A stretch of 64,000 nt of DNA, from positions 403,001 to 467,000 of the forward strand of contig CM061251.1 of NCBI GenBank assembly GCA_022605425.2. The letters are read 5' to 3'. Shown here one piece after another: positions 32,101 to 46,290 of the stretch. Every line of letters starts with the position of its first letter. The stretch's first letter is position 1. Position numbers and translations under genes: made by a program. The notes under the pieces were generated by a model. The model searched no databases, was not told the origin of the DNA, and saw nothing but the letters and a program-made list of their open reading frames with translations. This DNA is from Hamiltosporidium tvaerminnensis (Eukaryota; Microsporidia; Dubosqiidae).

Positions 32101-33882
32101 CGGACCAATAAACCCTCTCCCATATCCAATAAAACCCCGTTATTTCATATAACCTTTTATAGTTGATAACACACCTTATTTTTGTATAGCTCTTTTATTC
32201 CCATACTCTATTGTCCTATTCTTCTCCGGTTATTTCTATATACATCTGATTTCAAATTCCTTGGTATTATTTTTTATCCATCCTTTCTTAATATTTTTTT
32301 GCATAAAATGTTAGGATGTGTTAATTATGAATATAATTTCAAATTAAACTTACTTCTTCTTTTCACTTCCCTTTTTGCTTTTTTGTTTCAATTAATGTTT
32401 GTAAACAAAAAATTTATTTAAAACTTATAGGCACAGGTACTTAACAACATAACACAATATACAAATTTATTTGAAGTTTGTTTTTTATTTTTCTTTTCTT
32501 TTATGTTTTCATTATATCTATAAACAAGTGTTGGTGTATATTAACTAATTTGCCAAAATTGTAAGTTGTAGAAACAAAAGAAATGAATGTTCAACAGGCT
32601 ACTTTAAAACCGGATGTATACAGGATTGTGTAGATCATGGAGATAACCAGTTCAACGGTTATTATTTCTGTATTAATATAACTAACACATACACCGAAAC
32701 TTTTAATTTAATAAGATATCTAATAAGACTTTACAATTTGTAAAAGATTCATTGAACTTTAGTTTTAAAATTTATTGTTAAGTTGTTACAAAATATGACA
32801 AGTCGATATAATAAGAATTTACTTCTTGAAATGCTATTGAATTGTCTAGGTATTGAAGTTATACATAGAACACATCGATTTACAAAGTCTAAAGTCAAAG
32901 AAAACGTACCAATCAGACCATAATAGGATGGCTAATAATGAATTTACACCAAATAGATTGAAGAAGATCGATCAGGCATTCTAAACATGCTATTTATTCA
33001 GCTAACGAGACAATACATAGTGCATAAAACACTTCTTATATTTATGTTTTCTTCAGGAAACCAGGTATTAATAATCCATTTGCTGAAGCATATTATTGAA
33101 CCCTAAACTGATAATATATTTTTCATAATTTAGGCAATTTAGTACAGAAATACTTGATGAAAAAGCAAGAAAAGACAGTGGAACCTAGAGATTGCCTCGG
33201 AGTGCATGAATAATTGAATAAACAGGTAAACACTATAATATCATACAAACTGATAATTTCAAAAACAATCGTAAATTTTCAGCGGATGTTGCTAATTTTA
33301 AAAATTATAGAGGAAAAATGTTAGGGAGAAGTAATGCAATTTGCCAGACGAAAGATATTTTTAATGGAGATAAAGTCTTAAAAAAATATTAAGACATGTA
33401 TACAAAAAATAAAATAGTGCATTTGACTCTTTTTAGAATAATTTGGTTTTTAAAGTTACAGCTACTTTGATGAACAGCATCATTGAAGTTAAAAACAATG
33501 ATGGTGGCACAATAATAGTTTATAGGGGTTTAATAAAACGTATTCAATATAATTTGTCTTTTCTGTAATTATAATAGTACATTTTGTATTAGTACAAAGT
33601 TAACCTAATTTTTTTTTATTTTTATTCCGTCAAAATTTTAAAAATTTTAGCTTAAAAAGTATATAAGCACCTTTTTAAATCAACACAAATTAAGTTTAGA
33701 AATAAAATCATTTCCGTTTTTCGAAAATATCGGCTTTAGGTGTAATATATAGAAAATAACGGGGGCTCTATAAATTATATACAATAAAGGGAGTTTTATA
33801 AATCATTAGAAAATAACCAGAAAGGGTTACAGACATAATAGGGGCTCCATTAGACATGAGGGAGGAGGGATTTATTGACCTG
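32101..33882. mobile_element. 1.78-kb segment bounded by diverged inverted repeats, possible element relic
   Basis: The left end 32101-32155 (CCAATAAACCCTCTCCCATA, then CCAATAAAACCCCGTTATTT) matches the reverse complement of 33823-33882 (TCAATAAATCCCTCCTCCCT, then CTAATGGAGCCCCTATTATG). I judge the match to be roughly 70 percent by eye over ~55 bases. A second related unit sits inside the right end at 33752-33775 (minus strand TTTATAGAGCCCCCGTTATT). The interior has no intact gene. A 65-codon window without a start (32549-32743) reads with six Cys. Could be a dead DNA transposon or simply scattered copies of one short repeat. Confidence 0.35.
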
Positions 33883-33914
33883 CCAATTCCATAAAATTCC
33901 GAGTTACAACTTTT

Positions 33915-34745
33915 TTTATTTTCATATATTTTCTTCTACCTTCTTTAACACAACCGGTTCTTCTTTAAAATCCGACTCTTCACTTATATTTATCGTTGGT
34001 ACCTCAAACGTGGCTTCTCCCTCTGAAATAAAGGGAGTGATATTGTTGGATGTCAACTGTAAAACACTATCTTTTTTATTATTCGCTTCTTTTAAAGTGA
34101 AATGTTGGCTCCTCCGGCATCTAGCCTGTCTCAAAGACACCCATTGGCGCACTTTCACAGCCCTCTTGGCATTAGGTTCCAACTCAAGTCCTCTCCTTCG
34201 GTCAAAAGAAATTATTTCGACTGTCTTCTTGTGTACTATCGACTGAATGTATGTCTCTACATTATGGAGTGTTTGGTGTCTTTTTAGGTGTGACTTATGA
34301 TATTTTGTCATAATACCATTCCGGGTCATTACATAAGAAATTATCTTAACACTACACCTATAAAAAGACCCAACTCATTGACCAGCAGGTCATACTTCCT
34401 AAGTTTTTCAGTTTCTGGTATTTGAAATGAATCTTTTAAAGAAATTCCTACTTCAAAGGTGTTATATTATTCTTCTTCTACCAAGAATAAATATGTCGGG
34501 TCAATTACTCCGGATCTTGACCTCGGTTTTTATCCTGGAATCCACTCTTATCTCAAATGCTTGTTTTCTAGAATTTCTTGAACTGAGTGGCTTCGAATTC
34601 GTTTTGAAGACTTGAACTTATATCTATTTAAGATATGTAAGTGTAGGCCTCATATCACTTCATTATGCCATCTAGTTTAGTCAAGACCGAGCATTTTCCC
34701 ACACCGAGTTGCTAGATGATCTACATTTTTACCCCTCAGAAACTA
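33915..34745 (-). pseudogene. Non-LTR retrotransposon 3' fragment (REL endonuclease), copy 3
   Basis: Read on the minus strand it matches the last ~0.85 kb of the copy at 26930-30470. It starts inside the CCHC finger (DHLATRCGKM near 34720) and shows the LNRYKFKSSKRIRSHSVQEIL block, the endonuclease region and LRKYDLLVNELGL near 34390. The longest piece, 33922-34329, has MTRNGIMTKYHKSHLKR, SFDRRRGLE and the acidic tail EESDFKEEPVVLKKVEENI. Stops and indels inactivate it. The 5' truncation is more severe than in copy 2. Confidence 0.88.
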
Positions 34746-37700
34746 TAAAATTCAATTATATTAAAGTCTTAATGATGAAAGAAAGGAAAAAAGATACGTG
34801 GAATAATTAAATATACAAACCTTTTCCTTTAAAAAAAAATTCATTGGTTACAAAGGTTAAAAACCACATCAATTAAAGGATAGAGCCCGTCTCTATCAAA
34901 GATACCTTCTATATGGGTGCCTCGATAGAGGTTAAGACATTTCTACATAATATTCTGTCTTAATTATATCTTTAATTGGCACATTTTAAAATTCCAAAAC
35001 AACTTTCGGTATATGTGGCGCATTTTTGAAGCAAAGATCATCTCCAAGCATTATAACCTGGTTAGACTTTCTTCTCAAAAGTCTTTTATCTTGTGTAGTA
35101 TAGTTAGCTAGTTACTGTTCGGTCTTCAAAAAAGTCACTTAATTATCTTTTTCTTTCTCGTTTTCGAAAATTACAATCCTTAAAATTTGACCTATATTTT
35201 TTTGCTTTAGTAAAATAAAAATTTAAAAAAAAATAAGAAACAAAGAACTACATTATTTTTAGGAATTTATTGATTATTAAGAGGCTTTTGCTTTGAAATA
35301 TATTTCCTTATAACATGTTATTGCACTTTAAAATATTTATGCAATCTATACTTCAAACAATAAGAAGCGTAAAAATTTACATTGAGATTATTTTATACCT
35401 ATTGCCTGTTAATCGTTTAGAGCAAAGGCTTTAAATTGACCGTAAAAATAGAGGAAATAGCATGGGAGAAATAGATGGTGGAGTAGTTCGAAACATCCCG
35501 GAAATTATAAGGTAGAAAATATAATACAAATAAAATATATCTATTATAAATGAAGAAGGTATAAATATATAAAAGTTTATTAGAAATAACGGGCGGCACT
35601 ATGAACCATGACAATAAACACGTAAATTATATATTTTTTTGGACACGAAGTAACATCAAAGATCCGAAACAAAATCTAGAATTGTCACCTTTAATCCTAA
35701 AAAGGCTTAAATGGAAAATTATGTGAATCAGACTTAACTTACCAAACAATATTTAACCTGGCATTTCAAACAAGTATTATACCTAGGTGTAGAAATCAAA
35801 AATTATATCTATTCATGAATAGCAATTGTTTAGTTTCTTGGATATCGCTTTTGAGGAATTTTGTAAGCAGATAGAGAATAAACATTATCGCAATTTAAAT
35901 TTTAATTAAGTATTGTTTTTTTAAATGAAACTATTTCGTGATGAACAATACAATTCAATTTTATACTGACAACATTATAAATGAAATAAAAACAAAAAAA
36001 TAATTTATGCAAGCAAAGTATCAATTTCTTCTAGAGAGAATCCCCACCACATATTTGAAATCATATGAAGAATATCAAAAAATGCCTAAAAAATTTTGTA
36101 TTTTATATTTATTTGTTTATTATTACTGTATCGGGAATAAAACTTCGGAATTTCAAGATACTGAAGCCAAATATGAGAATACGAAATGTTGCATCTTATA
36201 TTATTAATATACATATTTAACTTATGTTTGGTGATTCTAAAGCCTTTCGAATCAGATGTTGTAGAAACCAAAAGGCTAGATTGACACAATTGATTCTTTG
36301 GATTTGTTTAAATTGTAGAGATTAAAATATTGAGTAGAATAACTTATGATTGCAACAAAAATACTGTAAGGTTCACTATTTTTTATATAAATTTAAAGAA
36401 GAATGAGAATTAAGGAACATAATACCCTAAATTATTTATACATCTTGACTAAAAAATGTAACCTTCATAAATGGAATTTAAAACCGAAACCTTAATCTAG
36501 AATATATTCATTTCATTCATATTATTGATATTTTATCAAAAAAATTTATCCAAGATGAATGCTTTCCTATAACAAACCAAACAAAAATGCCAAACCAATT
36601 TACTTTAAGAAAATATACAACCGCTTTCTTAATAAATTTATAAGTAACATTGTATATACAAAACTGTAAAATAAATTCACATTTAGAATAGTAATCAAAT
36701 AATATGCAATCCGTAGTAACGAATAAGGCAAATATATAATGTAATTTCTTGCAATAAATTTCTAACCAAATTAACTTTATCATAATTAACTATTCATTAT
36801 AGCAAAACTTTGAAATTTGAATTTCGTAATATAACAGTTTTCTTTAGCTAAAATTATAGCTGCATGTATCCGAGACCATAAAGCTGATTAAAAATATATT
36901 ATTTGTAAATGACTGTTGGTCGTTTGTATCTACTATTGCAAAACTTCAGACATAAGCAATTCTTTTCGCAAAAAAAACCATTTCATTCGACGGATATGTT
37001 TGAAGTGTTATTTTTCACAGTTTTAAATCACTCTCTTTATAGTTTAGACGTTTGTATATATGTATAATTTGATTTATTATTTCTCTCAAATTTTGTAATA
37101 AGCTGTAATATGTATTAGGCTCAAAGTTTGTATTGATTTATGATTCTAGTATGATTAAATTTTGTATGTTTGCTATCACACAGTATCTTAGATAAGTAAA
37201 TAAAACAACGAGTATATTATAAGTTTATATCGAAATAAAAATTAAATATCAAATATAAGAATGAAAATTAGAATTTATAAGAATAAATTATATTGATTAA
37301 TTTATTAGACTCATTAAATCTTTTTGCTAAAGTTTTTATGAGATGAAACATCATCGACATTTTTTAAATTTCTAAATGAATAATATAGATATAATACGAG
37401 AAAAAACTATAGATATATCAATTTTAATATTGATATTTAATCTTGCTACAGTTTAAAATCATATGGATTCATTTTCGAATAATCACGAAACTCAGAAATG
37501 CATTCTAAGCATTCAAATTACATCTGCAAAAATTTATCATGTTTAGTAAATTATAAAACACTTTTTTATTGACTCCTAACACTCGATGTGAATAAGAACT
37601 GAAAAATAGCTTCAATATGCGACTAAATCTCCGAAAGACATAAATAATTTCACAGTATAAATATATTTTTAAAAGTAATTATTTTTTTGTATTTTTTTGA

Positions 37701-40700
37701 ATATATAAAAGCTAAACAACAAAACGTTCAAATTATTTATCCAAACTTAAAAATTCAAATTTGATAATATAAAAATAAATAAACCATAAATTGATGCATA
37801 GTCAAAATTGTCAAGTTTGAGAGTTTAAACCGTTATTATTACACTTCCTTTGTATTATTAATAAGAAAACCCAGTAAACTCTAGAAATGAATCATAGATC
37901 TAATAATTTTTCTTTGTATATCGGCAGTATAAAATAAAAATATTTTAATATATCAAAATATATTTTACTAAAATCCAATTATGCTAAAAAAACGAAGAAA
38001 ACCTGGATTTTATAATAAACATATTTTTAATTTTAGTATCTGATAAGGAAAGTATTATATGTGAAAATGTTAAATTAATTTCGTTCTAAACAAATTTTGT
38101 AAAATATACATTTTTAGCAAAATAGTAACCAGTAAAGAACTAATAAAAAAATATATCTATAATGGGTAGTTCAAAAGACAAGATTTTGCAAAATATGAAA
38201 ATGAATTATGTTAATGAAGAGTATAATTTGATATATATGATACATATGTTGTTAAATACTATATTTATTTGCATTTTAAACATTTAAAACAGTTTTTAAA
38301 TTGCAAGTTAATATAACTTCATTTAGAACTCAAAGATTATAATATGTATTTTCTTTAAGAAAATGATTATGAAAATCTATCCAAAACACAAGCAAAATCT
38401 ATTAGATAATATTCAAAATCATAAAAGTATATTATTTCGATCAATGAACAATATATATCGAAAGAAACTATGTCGTTTGAGAAAATTATTATAAGGCGTC
38501 TAAATTGTTATAAAAACAATGATTCAAACTTGAAGTATAAGGAAAATTGCATGCAAAATAATTCAATAGATCAAAAGATTTGAGTAGAAAGTAACACTAT
38601 GTAAATAAAGGCAAAATAAATAACATCAATAAAGAATCCAAACATCATAGTCTTAACCTTACTAACGTCACAAAACCAAAATATATCATTACGTTGATCT
38701 ATTAGCCTCCCTGCATTTATTTTCGCTACACGTTTGGTTCTTTTTAAACCAAATATTATAAAAGTTAAAAACTTAGAGCAAACAAAAATGCAATACCGAA
38801 CAATATAGAAGAAGTTTAGTTAACATCTCAATGATATATACGAAACCTCAACAAGAAGTGTATAGTAGGCTTGAGACGGAACTTAGCATACAAAAAAAAA
38901 TATTTTCTAAAAAATTTGTTTAAAACGAAATGATTCAAACCATCCACAATATAAGTTATTATGTATATACAAAAGATATTCTAAAAATTGAGTTACAATA
39001 AGACAGAAAAGGAAACAAGGCAGAAATAATAGTGCTATTTTCTTGACATATCCTTAACAGATTCTTATCTCGTTTGTACAATTATCTTTGACAAAGTTTA
39101 TTGGAAAACATATTAGGCAGGAGAAAAGAAATATTTAAGAAAAGACCCAAAGATGGTTATGTGAAGGCGAAATATTTTTGTAAACTTTTCAACAAAGTTT
39201 TATAATCCTAATTATAAAATGCTTAAAAAACATATGTAAGATTTTTAATAACAACAACCCCTTATATAAATCTTGTGGATATCCTACGTATATCATATAG
39301 GGAAAACGTAAGAAAATGCTTCTAACTAAGGTGAAACATCAGCAGTGACTTTATTATTTATTTCGCTTCAACGATCTCAACGGTAACTAGCAATGAAAGA
39401 TAAACTTATTTATGATTTATATCTGAATAAAACCGATTTGAAGTTTACATAATTGTATGAAAAATAACATAGAACCTTTTGTTATACAGAAATTGCTGCT
39501 CAAGTTGCATGGCAAGATTTAAATGCAAAAAAGTAAGAAAACTTAGCAGAAAAATGCAGTTATGTCTGAGTTATAGCTAAATACAACAGTAAATTGTAGT
39601 CACATTCTTAATTTATGCATAAGACTAATTGTGAGAAAACTGTTAATTATACGTTTTGCGTGTAGATCAAACAATATACCAATCATGAATATATTTCGCT
39701 TAGTTTCCGACAGCAACATTCATATGCCATATTTTCTACATTAATAGGAATTTAAAATTCATTGTCATGCTTTCGAAAGTAATCTATCATAAATTGATAA
39801 TATTAACAGTTTTTTTATTATAATACCCATGATTATTACTAAATATTTTTATGTTATCTTGAGGCTTATGAATTTAGAATACTATTCTAATATAGAATCT
39901 GTTCATGTAAATTAATTTTTGATAGGAAAGGTTCTCATTAAAAAGGTTCGATTACAGATTTTCTGCATAATCCGAATGGTGATTTGTTAACATGAATTAC
40001 TTGACACAGGTTGTCAAATCTCAGGAGAAAAAACAGAGCCTTGTCGCAAATATCTACGAGCTCTAAAATGTCACAAGGCGTTCGATTTTGTTGTTTGTTA
40101 CTCCTAACTCAATATTAAAATAACAACTGGCTTATGAATTAACCAAAACCATATAATTCTTTATTTATCAGATCCATGCATTGCTTTCCGAAGCGTTTAG
40201 AAGCAATGCGATACAATTAAAATTCATATACACATATACATACGGTATGAAAAAAGTAAAGTACAAGAATGTTAAAATCTAAAATATATTGAGATATAGT
40301 TTGTAACTTCTCATATATGGGTATCGAACGACCAGATAGGCACTTGCTCAATAAGCTTGTAGAAAGCAGCCATATGACCAAAAAATCTTTATAAAACAAA
40401 GTACCTCTAGCTTAAATAATCTTAGCTAGCTTGGAACAATAAATAGATTTAAGCTTAAACAAGAGGTAAAACTAGAAAAAGTTTCAAATGAGATTTGTAC
40501 GGATACAAATAGAAGGAACCTAGTTCACACTTTCCTGGTTATACAGTGATTTTTGTAGTATTAAAGCTTTATTAATGCTTTGTTCAAAAAGTAGAAGCGA
40601 GCTATGGAAGTTCTTCGTTTTTATATGTTGAAAGTTACACGACACTAAAAATATGATTTGAAAAGTCACGCGTTACTAGAATAAATGCAAAAAACGAGAG

Positions 40701-43700
40701 TTTGATATTAGACAACATTTGATATCGCACATGAATGGTTTGCAATAGTATTTTTTCTAAACCGAAGATTTTGGTTTATAAATGTTTAACGTAGTTCCTG
40801 TCGATATAACCAAGAACTTTCTTTCGAGTTGCAAATAGCTTGATGGCTACTTTCAATCCAGGTTTTAAAAAATAAATCATAGTACAAAGCTAGCAAGAAT
40901 ATTATGATTTTAGATTGGAGATATTTCTAAAAGGAGGCTTTTTTACCAGATATTTGCTATACCTAAGAAGAAAATATCCCACCAAAGCCACTGGAAACTT
41001 ATCCAACGAAAAAAAGATAAACCTTTTAAGCACAGCATTAAAGAAGTATAACTTTCGATTGAACATTCATATACAAAAAAAGTTAACAGAAAATTGCATT
41101 TAAAATTTAATAACGAAATACTTCCAGAAAAACAATTTGTATTTCCGATAATGCGACAAAATACAATATCAAACCATATGATGGAGCGGGCTTTCTGTTA
41201 CAGTGGGCATATATATTTTCTAGCATTAAGAAAATTCAACATCTTTGATATCAAGAACGCCCGTTAAAACTTCTGCACACGCAACAAATAATGCTTGCAT
41301 ATGAATACCCAGCGCAATGTTGTATTGATTAATTTACTACATTAATTCGATACATATACATAACTTAAGGTATTATGGGAAAATGCAGATCATTAGGCTC
41401 ATACAATTTAAGATATTATGTATACAAACCGATAAGAATAAAAACATATGAAATTGATAGATAATAGACCGGAAATTCTTATCTGAGTTAAAAGCAAAAG
41501 ATGACTATTTATCTTCAAATCATAATTGAATCAAACAATATTCTTTGAATTGTTCCAACGAAAAAAGTGAATTTGTATAAATTTGTAAACTTTGAATTAA
41601 ATCGTAAATATAAGCTTGAATTTGGAATAAGTTTCTGAGATAGTCTGAAATGCATGTTACTAGAGCGATGATATACCACAAAAGGCTTGGGATACAAGTA
41701 ACAGAGGCATATTCACATATAGAATATTTTTTACAAAAAATAAAATATTATCAGTTTCTAGAAAAATGTGATTGATATTAAGAAAAAATACCAATGAAGC
41801 TCTAAAATGGTAACCAAGATATAGATTAAGCAAAAATCCTATACAATAAAAACAAATATATGACATGTATATCGACGATAGGAAGTAAAGCAAATTTACG
41901 ATAAAATGAAGTTATTGCTTCTAGTAAAACAACTGTCGACAAAAAATCGAACTAAAAAATATATGTAGAAAGATAGTAGAATACTAAAAAAGCGATAACA
42001 GTAAAAATTTCAAAACTCAGAAATATATTGTAATACATTATTTTAAAATAATTATGTTTATCTCAAGAAAAAAAGATTCGGTATGCAAGTTCTATATAGT
42101 TTAAAAAGATTCATACAAAGTGAAGAAATTTCATGCCAAAAGAGAACACAAATTAAGTTTTGAATTTTAACAAATTAAAAAACATTTAAAATATAATAGA
42201 AGTAAATTTAAGTTATGTGCTTTGATATAGCAAAAACTCGCAGTATTTACAGTTACAAGAATAGTGAAAATCGAATCATAAAAACAACAGTATATATTTA
42301 AAGGAAGTCATTCTCTACTCTAAATGTTAGACACATTTCGTAAATATATAGCCAATTTTTGAAATGTTTTTCATAAGTTTGTTAGAAATCATTTTATTAA
42401 ATTCAACCCTGATAAAAAAAACTATATTAATTTTTATAGTAAAATTTTATACTGATTATTTGTGGTAAAAGAATTTTGCGGGTAAAAGTCTATAATATAG
42501 GATATGGAGAAAAAATAATGAATTCTCTGATATACTTTATCGAATTCTATTGTTTCTATGAATGAAATATTATTCCAATAAAAATATTGTAAATGTTAAT
42601 AGAATTTTGTTTTATTTATGATTTATATATTTAGATTTCGTATTTCGACTGGCTTTAATGACGAAATCTCTAAGTCTTTCAAAAATAGAGTAAAATCCAG
42701 AAATTTTGCTTATTTATGATAAAATATGTAAAAATTAATTTAATCTATTTAAATACATGAAATATGATTGTATGTAAAATAACTTAATTTACATGGCGTA
42801 TATTACACCCATGAAAACCAAATTAAAAGATATAAAAAGCGCAATGCTAAATTTATGCGGTTTGGTCTATGTTTTTTAGCCATATTATGTTCATAAATTA
42901 TCAATATATTTTGCCATAAATGTTTTATGAGAAAATGTATAAATCTATTTTTGTATAGAAATTTTTGTATTAACGAATACTACTAAGCCTTCAAACCATT
43001 AACAAAATATCTCAATACTTATGTATTAGGTTACATTTAATTTTTTATCTCATATAGATTTCTTTTTCTAAATAGGACATAAGTTTAGGCTACTATTTAG
43101 CGCGCTTTTAAACTAGGTAAAAAATAAATCGTAGTCTTAATCCTAATGTCTATAATCGAAAATTAAACATTTTAAAATTCTTATGAGCATAAAAATCGAA
43201 TTATAATAACAATATTGATAGGCTATAACTTTTCCAAACATGCCACCAAAATATAATTAATATACATAGATAGTAAGAATTTGTATACATTTCTTTTTAG
43301 TAAATATGAAAATTAAAAATTTTGAGTTGGTTATCTTTTATAGACTATATTTTATTAATGATACATATTTTTTTTTAAAAAAAACGAAAATTCCGATAAT
43401 AAAACAAAAGTTGAGTTTACATTTTTAACAAAAAATAATTCAACTTCTCAAAAAATTTTTATAAAAGCATGTATATCTCTATAATAAACTTACAGCAAAA
43501 ATGCCATCCAAATAAAATACTTCCGGAATATAAGTTTAAAGACAAAGAATGCTATCTAAAAACGAAAGCACAAATCTTGCTGTAAAGTTTTTTTTAAGTA
43601 ATAACATGAATAAGTCTTTTGATTTATTATATAATCGTATTTAATATAGACAAATTCAATAACTTTGTAAAATTTTTATACTAAAATACAAATTTTGAAT

Positions 43701-44594
43701 CTAACCAATACATGGCAGGACAACAGACAATATAGCGTTTAAAAGAAACTTTTCCATATTTACTTCTATAAATGGCTCATGTCTATCTATAAAGCGAAAC
43801 GTAATTTTAAAATATATTCTGCAACAAAGAAAAATTTAAATACATGAGGTATGTTTTCAAACCTTTTGATTCATACTAGACTAATCATACAGTTCCATCT
43901 AAAAAGTTTAAAAGTAAAGACCCAAATTACAAACAAATATGAAGTTTCCTAATAAAGCACAAAATATTTAAATCTTGTCATTTCCTTCAAAATACATTCC
44001 ACAATTGCGCAGCTTAAAAAGTTACATATTTTATCAATCAACATTCAAGAACTTGTAATTCATTACAAATACTGCTAAATTTCATTTTGGAATGAAAATT
44101 AAATTGTAAAACATGATATTGAGTTATTATGTGCGAACAAACATTGCAAAGTATTGTAAAATAATTCAATGAAAATGAAAAACGTAAACTAGTATTTAAT
44201 TTACCTGTTACAAATCTTAAATAATTATGTCAATACATAGTCAATTTAATTAATTTATGTTAAGGCTAATATTCAAATTCCATATAAAAACACTATTCTT
44301 TGACAACATACTATTGTGGCTTAGAATTACAAATAAAATATCCATTCGTAATGAAAATTTATAAGGTTTCAGCGTATACCCTTTAGCAAGATACACGGAG
44401 TTACTTGATTTTTATTACAATTTTTTAGGAAACTGCTATATCATAGTCAGAAAATTTCAATTGCTACTACATTAAAAAAGGAATAAATTTGTTCCTAAAT
44501 TCTTTCTCATGAATTAGTATTCTACAATTTATCCACAATAATTACAAAACTTCTGAATTTTTTAGATTATAATATATACACACGTATCAATTAT
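34746..44594. other. 9.8 kb AT-rich region without a recognisable gene
   Basis: No open frame exceeds about 90 codons, and those present are Lys/Ile/Asn/Tyr-rich chance frames. A GC-richer patch at about 34870-34950 contains AGAGCCCGTCTCTATC and a CCTC-GATA-GAGG hairpin. I found no tRNA-like cloverleaf, rRNA segment or C-run start signal with an open frame behind it. Confidence 0.6.
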
Positions 44595-45500
44595 ATAATT
44601 CCCTAATGTCGAGACGACCGCTCACTTCGAAATGTTTAAGTAATTAAAACACTACAAGAAGTTAATAAGAGAGCTCCGATTTTGATATGACTCTTTGTTT
44701 TTTTCAAAAATCTTACATAGCCAATAATGATGAGTAGAACTTAACATAAACAATTAAAGATATAGTATTGGGCTAAAAAAATAGTTGAAATAAAATTCGT
44801 AAACTTTCTTCTAATTAAATTATTCACCAAGAATTCATAATATATTTGTTTTTTTATATTTTGCAACGTTTTTACTTCAAAAGCCTTTAAATCACATTGC
44901 TAAGATTTCTTTCCTAAGAATTTGCAGTTGCATAAAAAATTGTAAGATAAGATCGAGGGTTTCATATCATTCTTCTGTGAAATATATATATTCTCAATTA
45001 TAATTGCCCAAGACAATTTTTCTTAATTAGCTTCTTGGAACTTTATACTTGATTAAATTGTGTGATTTATAATAAAAATAACATAGAATTTATACAATAA
45101 ATATAAACAAATAAGGAGATCATTAAAAAACACGGTCTTTAAAGACAAATATAACACATCACAAATAAACTTTTTCCAAGAACGATAGAATCTATAAAAA
45201 TGGTGGAAATTGAACGAATTACACATTAATCCGAGGTGAAAGTTCTAAAATCATAAGTAAAATATCATAAAAATAAAATATACAATTTTTAAAGCCCAGC
45301 TTTTTATTCAAACTACTCAGAAGCAGGCAATAATTTAAAAGAAACACTTAAAAATATACAAAAAACAGACCAGGTTAGAATAAAAAATTCATATTGAAAA
45401 AGTTAGGAATCTTTAACCTATATAATGAAGCTTAAGATTATTTTTGGCTTTTTTTCATATGAATTTAATAGAAAGTTCGTTTCTACGAGCCTATTCAATA
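44595..45500 (+). repeat. Repeat B, copy 2
   Basis: Same order of blocks as 12215-13100: CTCACTTCGAAATGTTTAAG, GATGAGTAGAACTTA, CTAAGAATTTGCAGT, TATTCTCAATTATAATTG, TTGGAACTTTATACTTGAT, ACAGACCAGGTTAG, AATAGAAAGTTCGTTTCTAC. Substitutions and small indels run throughout. The match ends near 45500, just before a decayed repeat A copy. Confidence 0.72.
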
Positions 45501-45689
45501 GTCTTACAAAAATATAATAATAAAAATATTGAGAGGCAAAATACTGATAAATTATTCTTAATGACACGAAAAAAATTTGAAAAGAGGAAAAGTAAACAAA
45601 AAACTAGCTTCTTGGCTTCATATAGGATTAATTGATATTCTAAATGCCTTTTCAAATTTTCGTTAGAAATAGAAAATCAGTACATCTTT

Positions 45690-46290
45690 AATGTATCAAT
45701 TGGAGTATTACAAGAAGGAGAAAGTTTACCAAAAAACAAAACTTTTCTATAAATTTATAATGGTAATTTTTGTATAACTTGATTTCGGACCGCGGCTGAA
45801 CTTGTAAGTAATTCGGATTTAAAAAAAAAACCTAACCATGCTCACACAGATTAGGAGAATATGTGTCTAGGATTTATACAAATCAAACTTTCAAAAAAAC
45901 AAAAAACTGGTAGAAGGTTTTAACTGTTGGTATGACTGTGCCCTGTATAGTGAATCTCATATAAGTTGCCGAGGTATATACAACTTAATGCAAATTTGGT
46001 TTGAGATGTCGAGCAAAAGAGATTTTGCATAGAAGAGGGAAGCCCAGTGGGTTTCGACCATCGATGACATTCTATGCAACGGAAAAAACAAACACCAGCC
46101 TACCGCTTCACCCATCAATTAAGTTTTTTACACTTTTTGAAGGATAAGCTTGAGAATGTAGGTGTCATAGAGGTACCGATTATGGGCAAGGTGCTGTTAT
46201 TTATGTTATGCACATAATCGCACGTATGCGCTCGAAAAAAGTCACAATTTTTCGGTTTTATAAATGATGTGTATCTTCGAATAAGGATTT
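45690..46290 (+). repeat. Repeat A, strongly decayed copy
   Basis: Recognisable in order: ACCGCGGCTGAACTTGTAAG, CTGTTGGTATGACTGTGCCC, GTGGGTTTCGACCATCGATG, TTCTATGCAACGGA, the GAATGTAGGTGTCATAGAGG block and CTGTTATTTATGTTA. The hairpin region (CTATAAATTTATAATGG) is partly lost. Lies about 190 bases downstream of repeat B copy 2 in the same orientation. Confidence 0.75.

Noticed and set aside
39940-39970. GGTTCGATTACAG, resembling a tRNA T-arm or Pol III B box
   Set aside because: No matching acceptor stem, anticodon arm or A box lies at the required distance.
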